Assembly: GCA_018333525.1 (NCBI GenBank)
Contig: JAGXTF010000118.1
Coordinates: 1 to 64,000, forward strand
Direction of reading: 5' to 3'
DNA from: Bacteroidota bacterium
Lineage (GTDB): Bacteria > Bacteroidota > Bacteroidia > NS11-12g > UBA955
DNA: 64,000 nt
The notes under the pieces were generated by a model. It was not told where the DNA came from. It did not search any database and worked only from the letters and a program-made list of their open reading frames with translations. Shown here piece after piece: positions 8,854 to 18,027 of this stretch (its first letter is position 1; each line of letters starts with the position of its first letter). Both the position numbers and the translations under genes were made by a program.

Positions 8854-9982
8854 ACTGCGTGTTTTGATAACGATGGATTGGTTTGATCCCGCCTATAAAG
8901 CCGGAGGACCTATCATGTCTATCATGAAACTGGTAGAAAACATGCAAGACCATTATGATTTTTTTATTCTTACCAGTGCAAAGGATTATGGTGATACAGA
9001 GGAAATGCCCCATGTTCAGAAGGATCAGTGGCTGGATTGGCGGGGGTTGGCCAAAGTGTATTATTTGAGTGAAGCGCAAAAATCCCGGAGTAAAATATTT
9101 GAATTTATGGATTCCACCCATGCCGATATTTATTATATACAGGGTGTATTTTCATTGTATTTTTCCATATATCCATTGATTTGGTGGCATCAGGCAAAAC
9201 AAGACAAGGTTATAGTCGCTACCAGGGGGATGTTCCATGCATCGGCACTTCGTGTAAAGCGATTTAAAAAGTTATTGTTTTTATATGCTGCAAAGATCAT
9301 GGGTTGGTATCACCATGTAATTTTTCATTCCACCAATCCGGATGAAACCATGCACCTGAAAAAAATTCTGGGAAATGAAGCCACTTATGTGGAAGCCAGC
9401 AATTTTCCGCATTTTATACCGGGGGATAAAATACAGCGTTTCAAAAAAGAAAAAACATTGCGATTATTGAATGTTGCGCGTATTTCTCCGGAAAAAAACA
9501 CTTTATTTTTACTGGATGTTTTAAAGCGCGTGGAAGCCAATGTATCCCTTACCTTGGTTGGGAATTATGCAGATGAAGAATATTTCAGGCAGTGCGAAAA
9601 AAAAATACAATCCATGCCCAAAAACATTACCGTTACTTATGCGGGGCATAAACCAATTTCAGAATTGCAACAATTTTATGAAACCCATGATGTATTTATT
9701 TTACCAACAACCGGTGAAAATTTTGGGCATGCAATTATAGAAGCACTTTCATCGGGAATGCCTTCCATTATTTCCAGGAATACGCCATGGAACGGGCTTG
9801 AAACATGGAATGCGGGATACAACCTGAATGATGATATTGTGGAATACACCAATGTAATTGATAAGTATTATTTTATGGATTCTGATGCTTATAATATAAC
9901 ATCAGAAGCAGCAATTGCTTACTCAAAACAATGTATTGATGTTCAGTCGATAAAAGAAGAATATTTGAAATTGTTATCTTAA
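8846..9982 (+). CDS. Glycosyltransferase, GT4 family
   Basis: 378 residues. The N-terminal domain starts DKLRVLITMDWFDPAYKAGG, with the glycine-rich acceptor loop of GT4 enzymes. The donor domain has LLNVARISPEKN and the EX7E motif in GENFGHAIIEALSSGMPS (E-NFGHAII-E). It starts at a TTG inside the end of asnB and ends in a TAATG junction with purK, so asnB, this gene and purK form one transcription unit. It is probably the last glycosyltransferase of the locus. Acceptor and donor cannot be told from sequence. Confidence 0.85.
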   Translation: MDKLRVLITMDWFDPAYKAGGPIMSIMKLVENMQDHYDFFILTSAKDYGDTEEMPHVQKDQWLDWRGLAKVYYLSEAQKSRSKIFEFMDSTHADIYYIQGVFSLYFSIYPLIWWHQAKQDKVIVATRGMFHASALRVKRFKKLLFLYAAKIMGWYHHVIFHSTNPDETMHLKKILGNEATYVEASNFPHFIPGDKIQRFKKEKTLRLLNVARISPEKNTLFLLDVLKRVEANVSLTLVGNYADEEYFRQCEKKIQSMPKNITVTYAGHKPISELQQFYETHDVFILPTTGENFGHAIIEALSSGMPSIISRNTPWNGLETWNAGYNLNDDIVEYTNVIDKYYFMDSDAYNITSEAAIAYSKQCIDVQSIKEEYLKLLS

Positions 9983-11136
9983 TGGGATTACCTGAAAAAC
10001 GCAGAATCGGAATTATAGGTGGGGGGCAATTGGGTAAAATGCTGATCGAAGCATCCAGACCCTGGAATATTCAGAATATTGTATTGGAAAATGACGAAAA
10101 CTGTCCTGCTTCTTTAGTGGCAGACGAAGTGTTGGTTGGGGCTCTGACAGATCCGGATAAGATTCGGGAATTGTCGAATCGCTGTGATATAATTACCTTC
10201 GAAATAGAACATATTCATGTGGATGTATTATTGGAATTGGAATCAGAAGGTAAATTAATTATTCCATCTCCACGTATATTAAAAATAATACAGGATAAAG
10301 GGGCGCAAAAGGATTTTTTTAAATTTCACGGATTAAGCACAGTACCGTATTTATTGGTTTCAGATCAACCGGAATTGGTAAATAGTATGGAGCAATTTCC
10401 CGGAGATAAAGTGGTATTAAAAACCAGAAAAGGCGGGTATGACGGGAAAGGTGTGAATATTGTAAGTAAAGCGGATATTCTATCCGGAAAATATTCCATG
10501 AATGAGCCTCTGGTAGTGGAAGAACTCCTGAAAGACATGGTGGAATATTCGGTAATTGTTGCAAGAGATTTACAGGGAAACACTACTACATTTCCATTGA
10601 TTGAAATGTATTTTCATCCGGTGAGCAATCTGGTGGAATTTTTATTTTCACCGGCAAGAGCCAGTGCAGAATTGGAAATTGCATGCAAGACATTGGCATC
10701 TGCAGCAATTGAATGTTTTCAAGGCGCAGGATTGTTTGCAGTAGAATTATTTGCAGATAAAAATGGTACTGTTTTTATCAATGAAATAGCGCCTCGTCCG
10801 CACAATTCCGGCCATCATACCATTGAAGGATGTTATACATCCCAATTTGCACAATTGAACAGAATTCTCTTAAATCTGCCATTGGGTAGTACGGATATTA
10901 TGAAACCCTGTGCCATGATCAATTTGGTAGGTCCTGAAGAAATGGAAGGGAATTATCAGCTTACCCATGCAGATTCTTTGTTGGAAATGGAAGGTGTTTA
11001 TATCCATTTGTACAATAAGAAAACTATGAAACCGCATCGCAAAATGGGACATATCACAGTATTGGCAAATGATGTGGAAAGCCTGTTAATCAAAGCAGAA
11101 GAAGTGAAACAGAAAATCGGATTTCAACTGGTCTAA
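9982..11136 (+). CDS. purK: 5-(carboxyamino)imidazole ribonucleotide synthase
   Basis: 384 residues, the normal length. PurK uses ATP and bicarbonate to carboxylate AIR to N5-CAIR in purine synthesis. The N-terminus IGIIGGGQLGKMLIEASRPW is the classical PurK opening. The ATP-grasp core is visible as VVLKTRKGGYDGKGVNI and VVEELLKDMVEYSVIVARD, and the C-terminal signature as NEIAPRPHNSGHHTIEG. The ATG shares a base with the upstream TAA. A rho-independent terminator follows 23 nt after the stop. No purE lies in the window, and coupling to the polysaccharide genes is probably only transcriptional. Confidence 0.95.
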   Translation: MGLPEKRRIGIIGGGQLGKMLIEASRPWNIQNIVLENDENCPASLVADEVLVGALTDPDKIRELSNRCDIITFEIEHIHVDVLLELESEGKLIIPSPRILKIIQDKGAQKDFFKFHGLSTVPYLLVSDQPELVNSMEQFPGDKVVLKTRKGGYDGKGVNIVSKADILSGKYSMNEPLVVEELLKDMVEYSVIVARDLQGNTTTFPLIEMYFHPVSNLVEFLFSPARASAELEIACKTLASAAIECFQGAGLFAVELFADKNGTVFINEIAPRPHNSGHHTIEGCYTSQFAQLNRILLNLPLGSTDIMKPCAMINLVGPEEMEGNYQLTHADSLLEMEGVYIHLYNKKTMKPHRKMGHITVLANDVESLLIKAEEVKQKIGFQLV

Positions 11137-11159
11137 GCTTTATTTATATCGAATTTCAT

Positions 11160-11182
11160 AGCCGGTATAACCGGCTTTTTTT
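11160..11182 (+). terminator. Rho-independent terminator after purK
   Basis: A perfect 7-bp stem (AGCCGGT / ACCGGCT) with a 3-nt ATA loop, followed by six T residues. It closes the asnB-glycosyltransferase-purK transcription unit. Confidence 0.85.
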
Positions 11183-11288
11183 GTGGGCTAAATTTTACAT
11201 TTATCGATAAAAAAGTGCATATTATCTATCTGACAAATCGGTTTATCGACTATTCCGATTTGAATTTTCGGATGTAGCAAATTGAAAT

Positions 11289-11296
11289 TAGGTTTG
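11289..11296 (+). promoter_or_regulatory. Possible -7 box (TAGGTTTG)
   Basis: It matches the Bacteroidota TAnnTTTG consensus and lies about 20 nt upstream of the small secreted protein's ATG. The nearest upstream TTTG is 26 nt away, longer than the usual 17-23, so the assignment is weak. Confidence 0.35.
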
Positions 11297-11316
11297 CAGC
11301 ATAAAACAAGAACCCC

Positions 11317-11697
11317 ATGAAAAATTTAAGATTTACTTTATTCGCATTTTTTGCATCCGCAGCAGGTTCCATTTTCGCAAATCCGATGGAAGAAGGAGTT
11401 GTGATTTTAGGTGAAATAAAATCCAGTGCAGGGAAACCGATTGTTGCAAAAATTTATATTACTGACGTTTGTACCAACCAAATGAAGGAAATACAAACAG
11501 ATGGGGATAAAGGCACTTTCCAGTTTCAGGGCGGTGAATGCCAGACATATATTGTGGAAGCAAAAGCTTTGGGGTTTAAATCCAACGGACAAGTTGTAAC
11601 AATTGGGGCAGATAAAATGCTCGTGTTAAATCTGAAGATGGAAGAAGAAAAAATAGCTGAGGATAAAAACAAACCTACTAAAGGCGTAACTATTTAA
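11317..11697 (+). CDS. Small secreted protein with carboxypeptidase-regulatory-like beta fold
   Basis: 126 residues with a Sec signal peptide (MKNLRFTLFAFFASAAGSIFA, cleavage about residue 21). The mature part resembles the transthyretin-like CarboxypepD_reg domains common in Bacteroidota envelope proteins: VVILGEIKSSAGKPIVAKIY, then a predicted strand-rich region ending in KMLVLNLKM. Two cysteines (VCTN and GECQ) about 25 residues apart could form a disulfide. The tail is a charged, lysine/glutamate-rich segment. It is monocistronic, between the purK terminator and the convergent frr gene. No function can be assigned beyond a secreted structural or binding role. Confidence 0.7.
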   Translation: MKNLRFTLFAFFASAAGSIFANPMEEGVVILGEIKSSAGKPIVAKIYITDVCTNQMKEIQTDGDKGTFQFQGGECQTYIVEAKALGFKSNGQVVTIGADKMLVLNLKMEEEKIAEDKNKPTKGVTI

Positions 11698-11703
11698 TAT
11701 CTG

Positions 11704-12264
11704 TTAAACCGTTAGAATTTCTTTTTCTTTTTGTACCAGGGATTCGTCGGTTTTTTTGATATAACCGTCAACTACCCGCTGGATATCCTCTTCAGCACCT
11801 TTGGCTTCATCTTCACTTAAACCATCGGTTTTCAGTTTTTTAATTCTATCCAGGGAATCTTTTCTGATATTGCGGATACCCACCTTTGAATTTTCTGCTT
11901 CTGCTTTTGCCATTTTCACCAGATCTTTTCTTCTTTCCTCTGTAATAGGTGGTATGCTGATTCGGATAAAATCGCCATCGTTAGATGGTGCAAAACCCAA
12001 ATTGCTGTTTACAATAGCGGTTTCTATGGGTTTAATCAGCGTTTTATCGTAAGGTTGAATAGACAATGTTCTGGAATCCGGAGTATTCACATTTGCCACC
12101 TGATTCAGGGGAGTTAATGCGCCATAGTATTCTACCATTACGCTGTCCAGCATAGCTGGACTTGCCTTACCGGCGCGGATTCTGGTGAATTCGTGAAGGG
12201 TGTGGTTGAGGTTCTTTTCCAAAAGATCCTTCAGGTGTTTAATTACATCGGTTACCGTGTTCAT
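11704..12264 (-). CDS. frr: Ribosome recycling factor
   Basis: 186 residues, the usual length. With EF-G it splits post-termination ribosomes. The conserved segment RIRAGKASPAMLDSVMVEYYG is near the N-terminus, and PPITEERRKDLVKMAKAEAE with the following NIRKDS region closes the long three-helix bundle. ATG start at 12264. A well-formed promoter (TATTTTTG with TTG 21 nt further upstream) precedes it, back to back with the tatA promoter. It is more often found beside pyrH; that gene is not here. Confidence 0.95.
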   Translation of the reverse strand: MNTVTDVIKHLKDLLEKNLNHTLHEFTRIRAGKASPAMLDSVMVEYYGALTPLNQVANVNTPDSRTLSIQPYDKTLIKPIETAIVNSNLGFAPSNDGDFIRISIPPITEERRKDLVKMAKAEAENSKVGIRNIRKDSLDRIKKLKTDGLSEDEAKGAEEDIQRVVDGYIKKTDESLVQKEKEILTV

Positions 12265-12278
12265 AGATACTACCGCGG

Positions 12279-12310
12279 CAAAAATACATTTTCTTCATGG
12301 ATGTATGCAA
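12279..12310 (-). promoter_or_regulatory. frr promoter (TTG-N21-TATTTTTG)
   Basis: On the minus strand, the -7 element TATTTTTG (12279-12286) is a perfect TAnnTTTG match and a TTG lies 21 nt upstream (12308-12310). It is 14 nt before the frr ATG. Confidence 0.6.
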
Positions 12311-12340
12311 TAACCATTGCCAAGATGCTTTGCCGGGGGG

Positions 12341-12370
12341 TTGCTTTGCCAAAAAAATGCCGTAATTTTG
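12341..12370 (+). promoter_or_regulatory. tatA promoter (TTG-N19-TAATTTTG)
   Basis: TTG at 12341-12343, a 19-nt spacer, and TAATTTTG at 12363-12370, a textbook Bacteroidota promoter. It ends 12 nt before the ATG at 12383 and argues against a longer tatA reading frame starting upstream. Confidence 0.65.
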
Positions 12371-12382
12371 ACGAAATTTCCA

Positions 12383-12598
12383 ATGATGAACATGTTAACT
12401 ATATTAATGTTTGGGCTGGGAAACGGTGAAATCATCGTTATCCTGCTTATAGTGATCCTTCTTTTTGGAGGTAAAAAAATTCCTGAACTCATGCGCGGAG
12501 TTGGCAGAGGTGTAAGAGAATTTAATGATGCCAAGAATAAGATGCAGAGTGAGATTAAAAAAGGAATGGACGACAAGCCAAACGAAGAAAGCAATTGA
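12383..12598 (+). CDS. tatA: Twin-arginine translocase subunit TatA/TatE
   Basis: 71 residues from the ATG at 12383; ATGs at 12386, 12392 and 12407 are alternatives. TatA forms the pore of the Tat pathway for folded proteins. It has a short N-terminal membrane helix ([20 protein letters not shown]), the FG hinge, an amphipathic helix [19 protein letters not shown] and a charged tail, all in the standard order. The promoter box at 12363-12370 fixes the start near 12383. Its TGA overlaps the TTG start of gatA. No tatC is in the window. Confidence 0.9.
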   Translation: MMNMLTILMFGLGNGEIIVILLIVILLFGGKKIPELMRGVGRGVREFNDAKNKMQSEIKKGMDDKPNEESN

Positions 12599-14016
12599 AA
12601 TCATACAACCGCATTTCTGAGATCCAGGCAGATCTGCAGTCGGGTCATATTTCTTGCCTGGATTTGGTTCGCAGCTATTTGGAAAATATCCGCCTAAATT
12701 CCCATCTCAATGCTTTTTTGGAAGTTTGGGAGGAAGAAGCTTTGCGCCGGGCTGCCCAAACCGATGAAAATATCCGCGCAGGTAAAATGCAAAAATTGTC
12801 GGGAGTAGTTATTGCTCTTAAAGATGTTCTTGCTTATAAAAACCACAAAGTTTCTGCATCCAGTAAAATTCTGGAGGGATTCGAATCTCTTTACAGCGCC
12901 ACTGCAGTGCAGCGCTTGGAAGATGCCGGAGCTATATTTATAGGCAGAACCAATTGCGATGAATTTGCTATGGGGGCCAGCAATGAGAATTCGGCTTTTG
13001 GCCCTGTGCTTAATGCAGCAGATGAAACACGTGTACCAGGCGGAAGTTCCGGTGGGAGTGCCGTTGCTGTGCAGGCCGGAATGTGCCATGTAGCTCTGGG
13101 TACCGATACCGGTGGTTCCATACGCCAACCAGCTTCCTTTACCGGAGTTTATGGATTGAAACCAACCTATGGCGCCGTTTCCCGTTGGGGTTTACTCGCC
13201 TATGCCAGCAGTTTTGACCAGATCGGCAGTTTTTGTCGCAGTGTGGAAGACATCGAATGGATCTACAATTGTATTGCCGGACCGGACGATCAGGACAGCA
13301 CGGTGAGCGTGAACCACAAAACCCTTCCGTTTGAAAAAGGAAGTGGTAAATACCATTTTGCTGTGATGGAAGAAGCCATTCATCACCCCGGTTTGAATGA
13401 AGATGTGCGGAGTATGATAAAAACCGCCATTGCAAATCTGGAGAAAGCAGGACATCGGGTATCTTATTTTAGATTTCCACTTTTGGAATATATGGTACCT
13501 GCTTACTACGTGATTACAACCGCAGAAGCCAGCAGTAATCTCAGCAGATACAGCGGACTTTTATACGGAAAAAGAAGCACCGCAGCTGTAGATCTGGAAT
13601 CCACTTTTGTAGCCAGCAGAACCGAAGGTTTCGGCACAGAGGTGAAACGCAGAATAATGCTGGGAACTTTTGTACTTAGCAGTGATTATTACGATGCCTA
13701 CTATAAAAAAGCTTTGCAGGTGCGTGCCCTGATTCGTCAAAAAACTTTGGAGATATTGGACGGTTGCGATGCTATTTTGATCCCCACCACCAGCTCTCCG
13801 GCATTTAAAATTGGAGAAAAAGCAAAAGATCCGATTGCCATGTATCTTGCCGATTTATTTACCGTTCAGGCCAACCTGGCGGGTGTTCCGGCAATTTCTG
13901 TTCCCTTTGGAAAAAGCTCAGAAAATCTTCCGATGGGCTTACAATTGATTACAGGTTTATTTGAGGAACAGAAATTGTTTGCATTAAGCGAAACATTGAT
14001 GTCTGTAGCCGAATAA
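12595..14016 (+). CDS. gatA: Glutamyl-tRNA(Gln)/aspartyl-tRNA(Asn) amidotransferase subunit A
   Basis: 473 residues. GatA releases ammonia from glutamine for transamidation of misacylated Glu-tRNA(Gln). The amidase-signature Ser-cisSer-Lys triad is visible: Lys in VVIALKDVL, the cis-Ser in [13 protein letters not shown] and the nucleophile in [14 protein letters not shown]. RPGxx/[14 protein letters not shown] and the C-terminal IPTTSSPAF region are typical of true GatA rather than a general amidase. The start is TTG, overlapping the tatA stop. gatB and gatC are not in the window. Confidence 0.93.
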   Translation: MKSYNRISEIQADLQSGHISCLDLVRSYLENIRLNSHLNAFLEVWEEEALRRAAQTDENIRAGKMQKLSGVVIALKDVLAYKNHKVSASSKILEGFESLYSATAVQRLEDAGAIFIGRTNCDEFAMGASNENSAFGPVLNAADETRVPGGSSGGSAVAVQAGMCHVALGTDTGGSIRQPASFTGVYGLKPTYGAVSRWGLLAYASSFDQIGSFCRSVEDIEWIYNCIAGPDDQDSTVSVNHKTLPFEKGSGKYHFAVMEEAIHHPGLNEDVRSMIKTAIANLEKAGHRVSYFRFPLLEYMVPAYYVITTAEASSNLSRYSGLLYGKRSTAAVDLESTFVASRTEGFGTEVKRRIMLGTFVLSSDYYDAYYKKALQVRALIRQKTLEILDGCDAILIPTTSSPAFKIGEKAKDPIAMYLADLFTVQANLAGVPAISVPFGKSSENLPMGLQLITGLFEEQKLFALSETLMSVAE

Positions 14017-14017
14017 A

Positions 14018-15244
14018 ATGAAAAAACCAATTTCTCTTCTTTTCTTTTTTAGCAGTCTCGGGTTATTTGCCCAAGGGTTTTCCGATAAGGTAAAATTGCT
14101 GGAACAACATGGTATTCCATACTTTTATAACAATGATATAGAGAAGGCAATTGACAAATGGCAGCAGAATGAAAACAATCTGACATCCGATGTTTTGGGA
14201 AGAAGCGTAACCTGGTTTCGCGAAATGGAAGTAGCGCAGAAAACAAATGGATTGCCATGGTTTATTAAATTCATTCCCGCTGCAAATACGGGCTACAATA
14301 ATTTGTATGAGGGTTTGGATGGAAGCAAAGGCATGTGGCCCTTGAATTATTCCATTGGAAAAAAATACAATTTAAAACAGAATTCATTTATTGATGAACG
14401 CCGAAATGTGGAAGCATCCTCGGATGCAGCGTGCAGATATTTATCTGATTTGCATAACATTTATAAAGACTGGTTAAAAACAATTACGGCTTTCAGAATT
14501 GGTGCAATTCGCTTAAATCAGGTCATACGTTTGGCCGGTAATAGTCTGGAATTCAAGGATATTTATGAACACCTGAATGCAGATGAAAGGGAACCAATTG
14601 TACAATTTTATGCTGCAGTTACGGTGATGTATTTTCGCCACGATTTTCGTTTGCAGGAAACAGTTTTCCCAAAAATTGCAACCGATACAGTAAGCAACAA
14701 TCTCCCAATTCCTTATACTTTTTTGGAGGAAAAATTGCAGATTCCCATACTCACTTTACGTGAATTAAATCCGCAGTACAACAGTGATATTGTACCCTGG
14801 TTCGGCATTCCCGGATATTTCAGAATTCCCGCAGAAAAAAAAGCACTATACCTCTCCATAAAAGATTCTATTGAAAAAGATCTGACGGTAACAAATGAGC
14901 CACCTTTGCAATTTGATACTACCTACGAAGTGAAAGACAGTGTGGTGTACATTTCTGTAAAACCTAAAGAAATCGACCATGGACCACCGGCAGCAACAAT
15001 CGATTCGGGTGTAAATAAAGTTTGGGTTTGGTACAGGGTAAAATCAGGAGATGGATTTTATACATTAAGTGATGTGTTTGATTGTACCATGGAGCAAATG
15101 AAAACATGGAACGGAATTAGAAATAACAATCTGATTGCGAATACGCTGGTTAAATTCTATGTACCTGCAGATAAATTGCAATATTATAAAACCATTAACG
15201 GGATGAATCTCACCCAAAAGAAAGAACTCGCACTTAAAGATTAA
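14018..15244 (+). CDS. MltD-like transglycosylase-fold protein with LysM, catalytic Glu missing
   Basis: 408 residues: signal peptide (cleavage near Ala18), a lytic transglycosylase-like region at about 60-210, and a C-terminal LysM domain (WVWYRVKSGDGFYTLSDVF onward, about 345-395). Against MltD the region LPWFIKFIPAANTGYNN aligns with the catalytic-Glu segment (LPxIES), and Asn90 stands where the essential Glu should be. The following GSKGMWPLNYSIGKKYNL keeps the GLWQFMPxTGxxYGL outline and the later AYNxG motif is TAFRIGAIR. It probably binds peptidoglycan in the periplasm without cutting it. The ATG is 1 nt after the gatA stop. Confidence 0.75.
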   Translation: MKKPISLLFFFSSLGLFAQGFSDKVKLLEQHGIPYFYNNDIEKAIDKWQQNENNLTSDVLGRSVTWFREMEVAQKTNGLPWFIKFIPAANTGYNNLYEGLDGSKGMWPLNYSIGKKYNLKQNSFIDERRNVEASSDAACRYLSDLHNIYKDWLKTITAFRIGAIRLNQVIRLAGNSLEFKDIYEHLNADEREPIVQFYAAVTVMYFRHDFRLQETVFPKIATDTVSNNLPIPYTFLEEKLQIPILTLRELNPQYNSDIVPWFGIPGYFRIPAEKKALYLSIKDSIEKDLTVTNEPPLQFDTTYEVKDSVVYISVKPKEIDHGPPAATIDSGVNKVWVWYRVKSGDGFYTLSDVFDCTMEQMKTWNGIRNNNLIANTLVKFYVPADKLQYYKTINGMNLTQKKELALKD

Positions 15245-15247
15245 GAC

Positions 15248-17443
15248 ATGCGATCTTGCATTTTATTATTTATTTTTATTGGATTTTTAAGCAATTTGCA
15301 CGCACAGGACAGCCAGGCCTATCATATCCAAAAGGCTGTGTCACCTGTGATTCTTGATGGCATGTTCAATGAACATTCCTGGTTACATGCACAGAAAGAA
15401 GGCAATTTTATACAGCATTTTCCGTACGACACTTCAACCAGTAACACGAACACAGAGTTCATGTTGTGCTACGATGATAAAGCTCTGTATTGTGCGTTTA
15501 TATGTTACGACAGAAATCCTGCAAAAGATTTTGTATTGCAAAGTTTGAAACGCGATTTTAGTATCACCAATAACGATGCGGTGGTACTTTCATTGAGTAC
15601 ATTTTTGGATGGCCAAAATGGATTTTCATTCGGGGTTACACCAGAAAATTCACAGCGTGAAGGGGTGATAGAAAATGGCGGAAATTTTGGCGTAACTACA
15701 GCCTGGGATCAGATATGGCACAGCGCTACCAGAAAGTCTGCGGATACCTGGTTTGCGGAATTTGCTATTCCTTTAAAATCGATTCGTTTTTCTTCAGACA
15801 ATCGAATATGGGATTTTAATGTTGCTAGATCTGATTTTAAAAACAATGAAGTTTCTACTCTGGAAAAAGTGCCGAGAAATTTTAATATCAGCCAATTGAG
15901 TTTTACCAGAAAATTGGTTTTTCCGGAATCTCCTGTTCGAAAAGGGAAGAATATTGCCATCATCCCTTACATCAGCAATCTGGCGATAGGCAATAAAACC
16001 GGGGGTGAAATCTTTAATGCCAATAAGGTTCGTACCGGTACGGATATTAAAATCGGACTTTCTTCTTCGCTCAATCTGGACCTCACTTTTAATCCGGATT
16101 TCGCCCAGGTAGAAGCGGATGTGCAGCAATTAAACCTCACCAGATTCAGCTTATTTTTTCCGGAGCGGAGACAATTTTTTCTGGAGAATAGCGATCTTTT
16201 TGCAAACTTTGGATTTACACAAATTCGCCCGTTTTTCTCCAGACGAATTGGATTGGGATCCACCGGTAATATCCCAATTGATATGGGTGCAAGAGTAACG
16301 GGGAAAATAGGCAACAATTGGAGAATTGGCGCCATGGAAGTTCAAACACGCGGAATTGAAACACTGGACTCGGGAAGCAGAAATTATTTTGTTGCAGCAC
16401 TTCAAAGGAAATTGTTTAAGGCATCCAATATTGGATTTATTCTGGTAAATAATTCCGATGGTTGGGTAAATAATTTTGGCAAGGACAGGAATACGGTTAC
16501 GGGTGTTGAATACAACCTGCAATCTAAGGCAAACCGATGGATAGGCAAGGCTTTCGTTCAACGTGCCTTTGGCAATAATATTGGTGAAAAAAGCTGGTCG
16601 CATGCGTCTTATCTGAACTATCAAACCATAAAATGGCAGGCCATGTGGAACCATGAATATGTAGGAAAAGATTTTAGGGCGAAGACAGGTTTTGTACCGC
16701 GAATTGAAAATCCGGATCCGGTGACAAATAAAATTATTTACCTTTCTTACTGGAGATTAGAACCCATGTTGGTTCGTACATTTTATCCCAAACACAAAAG
16801 GATTAATAATTACAGTTTTCAGTTGTATAACAGCAGCTATTATGATAGCATGTTCCGCCCTACGGAGAGCAACAGCACTGCGACAGCCCGAATGATACTG
16901 CAAAATTCAAGCGAATTGCGTGCAGTTTTTTCGCACAATTTTCAGAATTATTATGTGCCGTTTAATCCGGTGAAAAATGCCAATTTATTTTTAATCGGGG
17001 AATACAAATGGCTTGCCGGACAATTGGGATATACCAGCAATAACAGAAAGAAATTGAATGGTGTTGTAGATATTATTTTTGGAAATTACCTTACCGGCAC
17101 CCGCTATGCGCTCAACAGCAGCCTGCAATGGCGCAAACAGCCCTGGGGAGTATTTGCAATTACTTACCGAAAAGAAATTATTGATTTGGGGAAATATCTG
17201 GGACGAGCAAACTTTGATTTGTTGGGCGTTCGCGCAGATATCAGCTTTACAACCACCATGTATTTTACCGCATTTTTACAGTACAATACACAAGCAGACA
17301 ATGTGAATATCAATGTACGATATCAATGGCGATACAGGCCCATGAGTGATTTTTTTATTGTGTATTCCGAAAATTACAGGCCTGATTTTCGAAGCAAAGA
17401 CAGATCTCTGGCGGTGAAATTGTTGTATTGGTTTAATACGTAG
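15248..17443 (+). CDS. DUF5916 outer-membrane protein with N-terminal CBM9-like domain
   Basis: 731 residues. After a signal peptide (cleaved after LHAQ, about residue 19) comes a CBM9-like beta-sandwich (VILDGMFNEHSWLHA through about residue 200), then the DUF5916 region with IVFPERRQFFLENSD-type segment (LFFPERRQFFLENSDLF) and a C-terminal half of alternating amphipathic strands ending in WF-NT, consistent with an outer-membrane barrel. Such proteins are widespread in Bacteroidota; function is not established. It follows the LysM protein by 3 nt. Its TAG stop is the first edge of a REP palindrome. Confidence 0.8.
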   Translation: MRSCILLFIFIGFLSNLHAQDSQAYHIQKAVSPVILDGMFNEHSWLHAQKEGNFIQHFPYDTSTSNTNTEFMLCYDDKALYCAFICYDRNPAKDFVLQSLKRDFSITNNDAVVLSLSTFLDGQNGFSFGVTPENSQREGVIENGGNFGVTTAWDQIWHSATRKSADTWFAEFAIPLKSIRFSSDNRIWDFNVARSDFKNNEVSTLEKVPRNFNISQLSFTRKLVFPESPVRKGKNIAIIPYISNLAIGNKTGGEIFNANKVRTGTDIKIGLSSSLNLDLTFNPDFAQVEADVQQLNLTRFSLFFPERRQFFLENSDLFANFGFTQIRPFFSRRIGLGSTGNIPIDMGARVTGKIGNNWRIGAMEVQTRGIETLDSGSRNYFVAALQRKLFKASNIGFILVNNSDGWVNNFGKDRNTVTGVEYNLQSKANRWIGKAFVQRAFGNNIGEKSWSHASYLNYQTIKWQAMWNHEYVGKDFRAKTGFVPRIENPDPVTNKIIYLSYWRLEPMLVRTFYPKHKRINNYSFQLYNSSYYDSMFRPTESNSTATARMILQNSSELRAVFSHNFQNYYVPFNPVKNANLFLIGEYKWLAGQLGYTSNNRKKLNGVVDIIFGNYLTGTRYALNSSLQWRKQPWGVFAITYRKEIIDLGKYLGRANFDLLGVRADISFTTTMYFTAFLQYNTQADNVNINVRYQWRYRPMSDFFIVYSENYRPDFRSKDRSLAVKLLYWFNT

Positions 17444-17464
17444 CGACAAGTCATGACTTGTCGC
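17443..17464. repeat. REP palindrome, copy 1 (GCGACAAG type)
   Basis: A perfect 22-nt palindrome with half-site GCGACAAGTCA, starting at the last base of the DUF5916 stop codon. Same outline as the copies at 29044 and 54180; here G-A-C pairs with G-T-C where those have G-A-G with C-T-C, a compensated change. Confidence 0.85.
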
Positions 17465-17511
17465 ACGAGTTTATTCAGGGAATTGAACATGGACATAATC
17501 AAGAAATTACA

Positions 17512-18027
17512 ATGAAATTTATCGGAATCATCGCCGCAATAATTATTGCGGGGTTAATTGAATGGATTATTCAAAGAAGAGCAGCGAAACCTGAAATGAA
17601 AGAAGGATGGGTGTTACATAAAATGCCTGGAATTTTTATTTGGTTTGGTTATTTTACCATTTTTATTATTGGACTTATGTTATGGTTTACCGGTATGGAG
17701 TATGAAGGAAATCTGAATGATGTCGGCAGAATTCTTTTTATTGCCAGTTTGCTGACGCTTACCGGGTTTCTAATATTGGCGGGCAGAAATCACTCGGTTT
17801 CCATCCACAGTAGCCTTGTGGAGCAGACAGATGCATTTGGAAAGGTTTCACAATTTGCCGAAAATGAAATTTTGGAAATCCGTTTTATTCCGTATTTCAA
17901 TTATTACAGGATTGTTCTTTCTGACTTCCGGATTATTTATATCAATTATTATTTGAAAGGCATTGAAAAAGAAATCCAAATTTGGAAATCGAATTTGAAA
18001 TTGAGAAAATCTTCCGGAAAGAATTAA
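17512..18027 (+). CDS. Small membrane protein, two TM segments and PH-like tail
   Basis: 171 residues from the ATG at 17512 (MKFIGIIAAIIIAGLIEWII). A longer reading from a TTG at 17458 would begin inside the REP palindrome and is rejected. There are about three hydrophobic segments (residues 2-19, about 38-58 and 72-90) followed by an about 80-residue strand-rich cytoplasmic tail (LVEQTDAFGKVSQF ... IIYINYY) that resembles a membrane-linked PH-like domain. I do not recognise a named family. It ends in a TTAA shared with the convergent ABC transporter stop. Confidence 0.65.
   Translation: MKFIGIIAAIIIAGLIEWIIQRRAAKPEMKEGWVLHKMPGIFIWFGYFTIFIIGLMLWFTGMEYEGNLNDVGRILFIASLLTLTGFLILAGRNHSVSIHSSLVEQTDAFGKVSQFAENEILEIRFIPYFNYYRIVLSDFRIIYINYYLKGIEKEIQIWKSNLKLRKSSGKN

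Noticed and set aside
17458..17511. Longer start of the small membrane protein
   Set aside because: It would begin in the REP palindrome; the ATG at 17512 opens a clean membrane helix.
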